Positions 24,886 to 31,893 of a stretch of 47,654 nucleotides of DNA are shown one piece after another (the first letter of the stretch is position 1; each line of letters begins with the position of its first letter). A program made the translations under genes and the position numbers. The DNA is from 630D-37 sp037447295 (GTDB taxonomy: Bacteria > Chloroflexota > Anaerolineae > Anaerolineales > Villigracilaceae): the NCBI GenBank assembly GCA_037447295.1, contig JBBIGZ010000015.1:1-47654 (forward strand). The letters run 5' to 3'. Below the pieces are notes generated by a model that worked only from the letters and a program-made list of their open reading frames with translations, did not search any database and had not been told where the DNA came from.

Positions 24886-25788
24886 ATGTCCACTCCTGCA
24901 AATGCCGAAAAACAACGTGCTGCTCTGAATTCGCTTTTAGCCGCCATTGGCTTGACCACCTTCAAGCTGATCGTTGGCGTGCTCACTCGCTCCTTGGGCA
25001 TCCTGGCCGAGGCCGCTCACTCAGCGCTCGATCTGGCAGCAGCCGGCATGACCTTGTTCGCCGTCCGCGCTGCCGATCATCCGCCGGACCGTGAACACCC
25101 TTTCGGACACGGTAAGATCGAAAACCTTTCGGCTCTCTTCGAGACCCTGCTTCTGCTCATCACCGCGCTCTGGATTATTTATGAGGCTCTCCAGCGCCTT
25201 TTCTTCAAGCACGTCGAAGTAGAACCTTCGATCTGGGCGTTTGTGGTGATGATCATCTCCATCCTCGTGGATGTTTCCCGCTCCCGCCTGCTCCAGCGCA
25301 CCGCAGAAAAATACAACAGCCAGGCATTGGAGGCCGATGCCCTTCACTTTCGCACGGATATCTGGTCATCGAGCGTGGTCATCCTCGGCCTGATCGGAGT
25401 CACTTTGGCAGAAAAGTTTCCGGCCCTCGCCTGGTTGGCGATGGCAGATGCCCTTGCGGCCATTGCCGTGGCCTTGATCGTAATCTACGTAAGCGGGAAA
25501 TTGGGCTGGCGCACCATGCGCGCTCTGATCGACACTGCCCCTGATGGTATCACCGAACAGATCATCCTCGCCGTCGAATCCCTAGAGGGAATTCAAGATT
25601 GTCACGCCGTGCGCATTCGTCCCTCCGGCGCCCATTGGTTCGTAGACCTACACATTACCATGGACGGGGAAACCAACCTGCGCGAAGCCCACACCATGAC
25701 CGAGATCGTCGAACGCTGCGTCCAGTCCATCCTACCGGGATCGGACGTTACCGTTCACGTTGAACCGCCGGAGATGAAGGGGACGTGA
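24886..25788 (+). CDS. Cation diffusion facilitator (divalent metal efflux)
   Basis: 300 residues. Six membrane segments and a C-terminal cytoplasmic domain. Metal-site motifs HSALDL in segment 2, EHPFGHGKIEN after it, and HFRTD in segment 5 give the His/Asp set of a Zn- or Fe-type CDF; the C-terminal part (DCHAVRIRPSGAHWFVDLHI) is the ferredoxin-like regulatory domain. Exports Zn, Fe, Mn or similar in exchange for protons; the first His-x3-Asp pair favours Zn. ATG follows GGAGTT. Confidence 0.92.
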   Translation: MSTPANAEKQRAALNSLLAAIGLTTFKLIVGVLTRSLGILAEAAHSALDLAAAGMTLFAVRAADHPPDREHPFGHGKIENLSALFETLLLLITALWIIYEALQRLFFKHVEVEPSIWAFVVMIISILVDVSRSRLLQRTAEKYNSQALEADALHFRTDIWSSSVVILGLIGVTLAEKFPALAWLAMADALAAIAVALIVIYVSGKLGWRTMRALIDTAPDGITEQIILAVESLEGIQDCHAVRIRPSGAHWFVDLHITMDGETNLREAHTMTEIVERCVQSILPGSDVTVHVEPPEMKGT

Positions 25789-25938
25789 GATAGAGAATAG
25801 GGAATGGTGCTTCTATCACTATTCCACGGTGAAAAGAGGCACAGATGCTTGTGCTCCAAATTTATGCCTATACGCAGTTGCAGGAGAACGCTTGTCCTAC
25901 CCTACAAGACTGCTCCCATCAGCTCCCTCGGTTGTAGA

Positions 25939-25967
25939 TTGACGCCTGACGCATCCCGTGATACAAT
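25939..25967 (+). promoter_or_regulatory. Promoter of tRNA-Lys
   Basis: TTGACG, 17-base spacer, TACAAT, ending 13 bases before the tRNA: the best sigma-70-like -35/-10 pair near a stable RNA gene in the window. The interval 25789-25938 shows no gene. Confidence 0.75.
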
Positions 25968-25980
25968 TTGCCATGCAATC

Positions 25981-26053
25981 GGGCGCGTAGCTCAACCGGC
26001 AGAGCAGTGGCCTTTTAAGCCATTGGTTGGGAGTTCGAGTCTCCCCGCGCTCA
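25981..26053 (+). tRNA. tRNA-Lys (anticodon UUU)
   Basis: 73 bases. Acceptor GGGCGCG / CGCGCTC (one G-T pair), discriminator A, anticodon stem GTGGC / GCCAT (outer pair G-T) with loop CTTTTAA (anticodon TTT), T arm GGGAGTTCGAGTCTCCC. CCA not encoded. Confidence 0.97.
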
Positions 26054-26081
26054 CTCTGAGGGGAAAACAAGGAACGCCTCT

Positions 26082-27020
26082 ATGTCCATCACTCCCATCC
26101 TTCGCTTGCTAGAAGCCGATCGCTGGCAAGATTATGAGCTCTTAGATTGCGGTAATGGCTGGAAACTGGAGCGCTTCGGCAAATTCCTCTTCGTCCGTCC
26201 CGAAGCACAGGCCATTTGGAAGCCTTCTCTTCCCGAAAAGGAATGGCGGCACGTCCATGCGCGATTTGAACCGGCGGCTGAAGAGAGCGGAGGTCACTGG
26301 GCCTTTTATCAGAAGGTTCCGGAGCGTTGGGAACTTTCCTATCGTTTGCCTGCACCTGAGCCTCAAAAAACGCCGACCGAACTACGTTTTTGGGTGATGT
26401 GCACGGCCGGCCGTCACCTAGGCCTTTTTCCCGAAGTAGCCTCTCATTGGGATTGGCTCTATCGGCTGGTGCAGGAAGCGCATCGCCGGGGTGACTCGAC
26501 GCGTGTGCTAAACCTGTTCGGTTATACCGGGCTGGCCAGCTTGGCCGCGGCGGCAGCCGGCGCACAGGTCACCCATGTAGATGCTTCCCGTAAAGCCGTG
26601 CAATGGGCGCGCGAAAACGCTCGGGCTTCCGGGCTGGAAGCACACCCCATTCGCTGGCTGGTGGACGACGCTTTGAAATTCGTCCTACGCGAGGCACGGC
26701 GCGGTCAACGCTATGATGGCATCCTGCTCGATCCGCCCAAATTCGGGCGAGGCCCTAAAGGGGAAGTCTGGGAAGTTTATGAATCGCTACCCAAACTATT
26801 GCAGGTCGTGCAAGAAGTGCTCAGTCCGCGTCCGCTTTTCCTGATCCTGAACATCTACGCAGTGCGTGCTTCGGCCATTCATGTAGCCCAAGCGCTGGCA
26901 GAAATCGTTAACGGGCAGGATGGCACATTAGAATATGGGGAACTGCTGACGCGCGAAACACACGGCAAGCGCTACCTTTCCCACGCTGTCTACGCGCGCT
27001 GGGGGGCAGTGGGAAGATAG
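26082..27020 (+). CDS. RlmI/RlmK-like class I SAM methyltransferase
   Basis: 312 residues. Core motif I LNLFGYTGLASLAAAAAGA, motif II HVDASRKAVQWARENA and catalytic-type motif IV DPPKFGRGPKGEVWEV are those of 23S rRNA cytosine methyltransferases RlmI/YccW, but the N-terminal PUA domain is absent and replaced by about 110 residues of another type. RNA methylation is likely; the target is unknown. ATG 26082 has AAGGAA about ten bases upstream. Monocistronic, 29 bases after tRNA-Lys. Confidence 0.85.
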   Translation: MSITPILRLLEADRWQDYELLDCGNGWKLERFGKFLFVRPEAQAIWKPSLPEKEWRHVHARFEPAAEESGGHWAFYQKVPERWELSYRLPAPEPQKTPTELRFWVMCTAGRHLGLFPEVASHWDWLYRLVQEAHRRGDSTRVLNLFGYTGLASLAAAAAGAQVTHVDASRKAVQWARENARASGLEAHPIRWLVDDALKFVLREARRGQRYDGILLDPPKFGRGPKGEVWEVYESLPKLLQVVQEVLSPRPLFLILNIYAVRASAIHVAQALAEIVNGQDGTLEYGELLTRETHGKRYLSHAVYARWGAVGR

Positions 27021-27134
27021 ATGGTAGACCACAGAGGATAGACAGTGGGATTGATGGATCGATTTGCTAATGCAATGCGCTTTTCGTCCGATTCATCACC
27101 GAGCGACACGCAAGTCATCCAGGTGATGAAAGCA

Positions 27135-27338
27135 CTACTCTTCCGGCGGGCGATGAATGCGCACGTAAATCGAAATCCCTAGCAATCCCAAAAAGAGCCC
27201 GGAAACGGAAGCGGCATACGAAAGAAAGGCTAGGAAAAAGGTGGAAGGCAGGATGCGTAGTACCATCAGAAAGGGCAAAACTGCCCCAAGTACCACCAAC
27301 CCGCCTCCCAACCCGATCAAAAGGCGATAATCTGGCAT
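27135..27338 (-). CDS. Small two-segment membrane protein
   Basis: 67 residues from ATG 27338: MPDYRLLIG, two hydrophobic segments (about 7-28 and 34-57) and a charged tail ending RIHRPPEE. It starts 11 bases after the stop of the ABC ATPase gene; an upstream ATG at 27374 in frame would overlap that gene. No strong SD site. Position at the end of the transporter operon suggests a small accessory subunit, unproven. From 27021 to 27134 nothing is seen except a weak hairpin near 27110. Confidence 0.5.
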   Translation of the reverse strand: MPDYRLLIGLGGGLVVLGAVLPFLMVLRILPSTFFLAFLSYAASVSGLFLGLLGISIYVRIHRPPEE

Positions 27339-27349
27339 ACAGAAGCAAA

Positions 27350-28375
27350 TCAATCCTGGCGATAAAGCCAGCATGACGTAAAGTGCTGCGGATACGGCTC
27401 CAGCTCCGGCGGTTCCTGGACCTCACACAGCCCCTGGATCATGCGGCTACAGCGCGGATGGAAGCGGCATCCCGCCGGCGGCCTGACCAGGCTCGGCGGC
27501 TCGCCCGGCGGCACTTCCTTGAAGGTGTGGGCATTGCGCGCGTCCGGATCGGAAGTCGCGGCCAGCAGCGCATGAGTATAGGGATGAAGCGGCTGATCCA
27601 GCAAAGAACGAATGGGGGCTTTTTCGATCAGCTGACCAGCATACATCACAAAAATGCGTTCGGAAAAGTATTTGACCGTCGAAAGATCGTGGGTAATATA
27701 GATAAACGCCAGATTGTGCCGCTCTTGGAGACTGCGCAACAGCTTGAGGATCTCCACGCGTACCGAGGCATCGAGCATGGAAACCGGTTCATCGGCGACG
27801 ATCATCTTCGGCCGCAGGATCATCGCACGGGCAATGACCACCCGTTGCTGCTGACCACCGCTAAGCATGTGCGGGAACTTGCCCAGGAAATCCTCCACCG
27901 GTGAAAGTTTCACCTCTTCCATCACTTGCCGAATGCGTTCCCGGCGCTCGCGCCGATCCTTCACACCGGCAATGATTAACGGTTCTTCCAGAATTTGCTC
28001 CACATTCATGAAAGGTGGTAGCGCCCCAAACGGGTCCTGCTGCACATAGCCGACCTGAGAGCGATACCAGCGCAACCCTTCCCGACCCAACGCATGAATA
28101 TCTTTACCATCGAAAATAACCTGCCCTTCGGTCGGACGATGTAGCCCCAGGATCGTGCGCATAAGGCTGGATTTGCCACAACCACTCTCTCCCACGACCG
28201 CAATGGCCTCACCACTATGTAAATCGAAGGACACCCCATCCACGGCGCGCACATGACCGACGATCCCAAAGCCAAAGCGCCGCAACTCAAACCAAACGCG
28301 CAAATTGCGCACCGAAAGCAACACATCTCGCCCACTTGCAGTTGAAATTGAAGCAGTCTGTTCCTGTGTCAGCAT
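27350..28375 (-). CDS. Dpp/Opp-type ABC importer ATPase, second (DppF-like), system 1
   Basis: 341 residues. Walker A GESGCGKSS, Q-loop, signature LSGGQQQRVVIARAMIL, Walker B MIVADEPVSMLD and switch His in ITHDLS are all intact. The C-terminal oligopeptide-transporter extension with HPYTHALLA and a cysteine cluster (CRFHPRCSRMIQGLC ... CW) is typical of DppF/OppF and may hold a 4Fe-4S cluster. Start ATG 28375 follows GGGAG; the frame upstream is not conserved. Pairs with the DppD-like ATPase to drive permeases B1 and C1. Confidence 0.93.
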   Translation of the reverse strand: MLTQEQTASISTASGRDVLLSVRNLRVWFELRRFGFGIVGHVRAVDGVSFDLHSGEAIAVVGESGCGKSSLMRTILGLHRPTEGQVIFDGKDIHALGREGLRWYRSQVGYVQQDPFGALPPFMNVEQILEEPLIIAGVKDRRERRERIRQVMEEVKLSPVEDFLGKFPHMLSGGQQQRVVIARAMILRPKMIVADEPVSMLDASVRVEILKLLRSLQERHNLAFIYITHDLSTVKYFSERIFVMYAGQLIEKAPIRSLLDQPLHPYTHALLAATSDPDARNAHTFKEVPPGEPPSLVRPPAGCRFHPRCSRMIQGLCEVQEPPELEPYPQHFTSCWLYRQD

Positions 28376-28388
28376 ATCGTGACTCCCT

Positions 28389-29348
28389 CTAAGCATATTT
28401 CCAGCAACGCACCTTACGTCCGTCCACTTCAAAAATCGGTGGCGGTTCCTGACATTTGGCAAAGCGCAGTGGACAGCGATCGGCAAAACGACAACCGGTA
28501 GGGGGCGAGATCAGGCTAGGGGGTTGCCCGGTGATAAACTCCGGTTCCTGATCGGCGCGCAAGCGGGGCACACTGGCCATCAACATGCGGGAATACGGGT
28601 GCAGCGGCTCATGGAAGAAACGTTCGGCATCCGAGCGTTCCACGATCTGACCGGCGTACATTACAGCTACATCATCGGCTAACTCACTGGAGGTAGCAAT
28701 ATCGTGGGTGATCAAAATAAAGCTGGTGCCCAGTTCCTGTTTGATGCGCTTGAGCACGTTGAAGATATTCGCCTGGGTCAACAAATCGAGCGCCGAGGTC
28801 GGCTCATCCAGGATAATCAGGCTGGGAGAAGTAACCAGCGCCATCGCCAGCGCCACGCGCTGACGCATGCCACCGCTCAACTCAAAAGGATAGCGCGTCA
28901 GGAAATCCTGTGGTACGCCGACGTGCTCAAACATGCGGCGCGCCAGGTCCAGGGCCTCATCCCTGATCAAGCCAAGGTGCACCATCGCCGGTTCCGCCAC
29001 CTGATCGCCGACGCGCAGCACCGGGTTCAGGGCATTCATCGCTGCCTGCGGCACCATCGAGATTTCCACCCAGCGCACATTGCGACGATATTCTTCATCG
29101 TTCAGGCGCATCACGTCGGAGCCTTTGAGGTAAATATGTCCATCATAACGCGCCACATTGCGCGGCAGCAGGCGCAAAATAGCCTTGGCCAAAGAGCTTT
29201 TTCCACACCCTGATTCACCCAGAATGACCACGGCGCGATGATAATCGAGATCGAAATCCACTCCATCTACGGCCTGTACCGGCCCACGCAGAGTGGCAAA
29301 ATGTAAAATAAGATTTTCAACGCGTAAAAGGTGAGCAGCGCTTTCCAT
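28389..29348 (-). CDS. Dpp/Opp-type ABC importer ATPase, first (DppD-like), system 1
   Basis: 319 residues. GESGCGKSS, FELSGGMRQRVALAMAL, LIILDEPTSALD and ITHD are complete; C-terminal HPYSRMLMASVPRL and the Cys cluster CRFADRCPLRFAKC follow. ATG 29348 shares its A with the TGA of the permease gene and has GAGG at six bases; a GTG at 29351 is the overlapping alternative. Hydrolyses ATP for import with the DppF-like partner 13 bases downstream. Confidence 0.93.
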   Translation of the reverse strand: MESAAHLLRVENLILHFATLRGPVQAVDGVDFDLDYHRAVVILGESGCGKSSLAKAILRLLPRNVARYDGHIYLKGSDVMRLNDEEYRRNVRWVEISMVPQAAMNALNPVLRVGDQVAEPAMVHLGLIRDEALDLARRMFEHVGVPQDFLTRYPFELSGGMRQRVALAMALVTSPSLIILDEPTSALDLLTQANIFNVLKRIKQELGTSFILITHDIATSSELADDVAVMYAGQIVERSDAERFFHEPLHPYSRMLMASVPRLRADQEPEFITGQPPSLISPPTGCRFADRCPLRFAKCQEPPPIFEVDGRKVRCWKYA

Positions 29349-30697
29349 CACATGCCTCGCAAGCGGGGGTTGAAGATGCGGTCTAGCGAAAAGCCCAGGA
29401 CGGCAAACGATAGGCCGCTGATCATGAGCAGGAACGAAGGCTCCAGCACCCAGTAATACATGCCCTTATAGAGCGCCCCGTTGAACTCGGCATCCTGGAT
29501 GATCTTGCCCCAGGTAGGTAACACCGGATCGCCCAGACCGATAACGGCCAAAGAGGCCTCCAGGAAGACATAGCTGGGAATACCACTGACCAGTGCCGGG
29601 ATGAGCAACGGGATCAAACGCGGCACCATATAGCGCAAGATAATCCGGGCATCGCCGGCGCCATAGGCACGGGCGGCCTCAATATAGGGCATTTCGCGTA
29701 CCTGCAGGAAAATGGCGCGATAGCTCTTGATCGCCCCGCCAAAGATGCTTAATAGTACCGTCACACCTAGAATGACAAAAATGCTACGCGAATAGAAAGT
29801 ACCCACCATAATCAAGATGGGCAGGAAGGGCAAAACCAGGTTGATCTCGGTAATGCGCTGGATCAGATCGTCCACCCAGCCGCCGAACCAGGAACCGATG
29901 GCGGCGATCAACATGGCAGCCAACGAGGTGCCCACCGAAGCCAGTAAACCAAACATCAAGGCTACCGGCAAGCCCCAGAGCAACCCTACCTTCAGATCGC
30001 GGCGCATGTGATCGGTGCCAAACCAGCCATATACTTTACCATATTGGATGAACTCAACATCCACATCGGTATCGGCCTCGAAGGTCAGGATTTCGACCTT
30101 CAAGCGATAATCCCCTTTGAGCGGCTTGGGCGGCTGACTTTGCGGTTCAGCAAACAAACCTATATTATGATCTTCCCCTCCCAAACGTTGGGCAAGTTTC
30201 TGATCCTGGGCAAAACGATAGTTGAATTTTGCACTCTGCAGACCGAAATCGGAAACCCGCATCGAACGCCCATCTGGCGTTTTCCAGGACAAAGAAACGA
30301 ATGGAGCTTTGGCATTCCCACTCGAGGTCGTATAAAAATACATCGAGAGCTCTTGCGGGAATTGATCGGCTTGGAATGGGATGGTAAACTCGACGATAAT
30401 GCGGCGTCCATCGCCGGCGGGTTCATAGGTTTTCCATTCCAGATGTTGACGCGTATCCAAGATCAGCGTTTCCGGCAATTTTTCCCGCCGGAACCAGTTC
30501 ACCCACTTTGGAGGCACCGTCTTAGGCAATTGATACCAAACAGATTCCCCGCCTCGCCACAAACGAACAGCCTCACGATAAGGAAGGGCAATCACAATCC
30601 AAATGGCGGCGATGATCATAAGCAAGATAATGATCAGACTCACCACCGCCGAAGGATAACGACTGAGATCGCGAAAGGCACGAGAGAGTTGGTTCAT
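29348..30697 (-). CDS. DppC-like ABC permease with large extracytoplasmic insertion, system 1
   Basis: 449 residues against about 300 for ordinary DppC. First membrane segment at about 17-38, then roughly 190 soluble residues with beta-type sequence (EWKTYEPAGDGRRIIVEFTI, FVSLSWKTPDGRSMRVSDFG, DYRLKVEILTFEADTDVDVE), then YGWFGTDHMRRDLKVGLLWG, where normal OppC/DppC sequences resume. The conserved EAA loop (YIEAARAYGAGDARIILRYM) and late LPTWGKIIQDA are present. By topology the insertion is outside, facing the binding protein. ATGA overlap with the DppB-like gene. Confidence 0.92.
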   Translation of the reverse strand: MNQLSRAFRDLSRYPSAVVSLIIILLMIIAAIWIVIALPYREAVRLWRGGESVWYQLPKTVPPKWVNWFRREKLPETLILDTRQHLEWKTYEPAGDGRRIIVEFTIPFQADQFPQELSMYFYTTSSGNAKAPFVSLSWKTPDGRSMRVSDFGLQSAKFNYRFAQDQKLAQRLGGEDHNIGLFAEPQSQPPKPLKGDYRLKVEILTFEADTDVDVEFIQYGKVYGWFGTDHMRRDLKVGLLWGLPVALMFGLLASVGTSLAAMLIAAIGSWFGGWVDDLIQRITEINLVLPFLPILIMVGTFYSRSIFVILGVTVLLSIFGGAIKSYRAIFLQVREMPYIEAARAYGAGDARIILRYMVPRLIPLLIPALVSGIPSYVFLEASLAVIGLGDPVLPTWGKIIQDAEFNGALYKGMYYWVLEPSFLLMISGLSFAVLGFSLDRIFNPRLRGM

Positions 30698-31818
30698 CCG
30701 CTACGCTCCTGCCCGCCGATCTTGACGCGCGGGTCCACAATGGCATAGATAAAGTCGAGCAAGAAGACGGTGATCGCCAACAAGTAGGCATAGATCACAG
30801 TCGAAGCCACGATTACGGGCACATCGAATAGGCCGACGGCGAAAAACAATGTGCGTCCAAGGCCAGGCCAGTTGAAAACGGTCTCAAAAATAGGTGCGCC
30901 TGTCCAAAGGCCAATGATCAACAAGGCAAAGCCGGTAATAATCGTGGGCAAAGTCGGACGAAGCACATAGCGCCGTTCGATATCTTTATCTTTCAACCCC
31001 TTTGCCTTGGCCATTTCCACATAGTCTTCGCTGGAATAGATCAGGAAGAAGGTGCGATTGCTATAGACACTCAAAAAGATCGAGCTCAAGGTAATGGCCA
31101 TCACCGGCAGGATTAAATGGTAAATCAGATCCAGAGCGTAAAGCAAAGAATTCTCCGGGGGAGGAATGCGCACCATGCCGCCGAACGGAAGCACTTTTAA
31201 AACGGCAGCGAAGATGACGATCAGGAAAATCCCGTAGAACCACCCCGGTGCTGAAGAAAGGGGTGAAAGTGCTACGGTGAGCTTATCCCAGAAGCTACCA
31301 TAGCGTCTGGAAAGGGAAAGCCCCAAAAAAAGCGCCAGGAAAAAGAGCACCATGTCCGCCACGCCGAACAACAACAAAGTCGCCGGCAAGCGTTCTAACA
31401 GAATTAACCGTACCTGCCGTGAGCCGCTATCACTGGTCAATTGGAACGAACGCCCTAGATTCAGGCTCAAGGCATTATAGAGAAAACGAAAACTACGGAC
31501 CAAAAACGGCTGATCCAAACCATAACGCTTTTCTTCCAGGCGGATCAAATCTTCCATCCGCTTTTGCCGCACCTCTGGAGGCAAGTTACGTAGGGTCGGA
31601 TCGGTCAACATGCGGGCTTGCACACTCTCACGGATCTCGCCACGGCGGATCTGATCGAGATATCCGCCCATATTTGCGATCAGAATCGTCAAATAGACCC
31701 CGATGACAACCGTGACAAACAAAGTAACCAAGCGCACTAGCGTATAGCGCGCCACACGATTGATCGTATTAACAGTGGCTTTGCGGGCAATGGAGCCGGT
31801 GATCGAAAGTTCGCTCAT
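30694..31818 (-). CDS. DppB-like ABC permease, system 1
   Basis: 374 residues, six membrane segments. Family stretches RYGLDQPFLVRSFRFLYNAL, LNLGRSFQLTSDSGS, LPATLLLFGV, EAA-like region EDYVEMAKAKGLKDKDIERR and C-terminal FIYAIVDPRVKIG. The loop after segment 1 is longer than usual. The SDSGS wording and long loop recall archaeal-type oligopeptide/sugar permeases (recalled, unverified). A terminator-like hairpin separates it from the binding protein gene upstream; its stop overlaps the DppC-like start. Confidence 0.93.
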   Translation of the reverse strand: MSELSITGSIARKATVNTINRVARYTLVRLVTLFVTVVIGVYLTILIANMGGYLDQIRRGEIRESVQARMLTDPTLRNLPPEVRQKRMEDLIRLEEKRYGLDQPFLVRSFRFLYNALSLNLGRSFQLTSDSGSRQVRLILLERLPATLLLFGVADMVLFFLALFLGLSLSRRYGSFWDKLTVALSPLSSAPGWFYGIFLIVIFAAVLKVLPFGGMVRIPPPENSLLYALDLIYHLILPVMAITLSSIFLSVYSNRTFFLIYSSEDYVEMAKAKGLKDKDIERRYVLRPTLPTIITGFALLIIGLWTGAPIFETVFNWPGLGRTLFFAVGLFDVPVIVASTVIYAYLLAITVFLLDFIYAIVDPRVKIGGQERSG

Positions 31819-31840
31819 CGTCCTCTCTCAAAAAGGCGCT

Positions 31841-31878
31841 AAAAAAGCCTGATAGGGGAGAGGTCCCCCCTATCAGGC
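31841..31878 (-). terminator. Terminator/attenuator between binding protein and permease genes, system 1
   Basis: Perfect 12-base stem GCCTGATAGGGG / CCCCTATCAGGC, 8-base loop, then six T on the minus strand, 15 bases after the binding-protein stop and 22 before the DppB-like start. Expected to let most transcripts end after the binding protein. Confidence 0.88.
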
Positions 31879-31893
31879 AAGTGTGGCAAAAGG

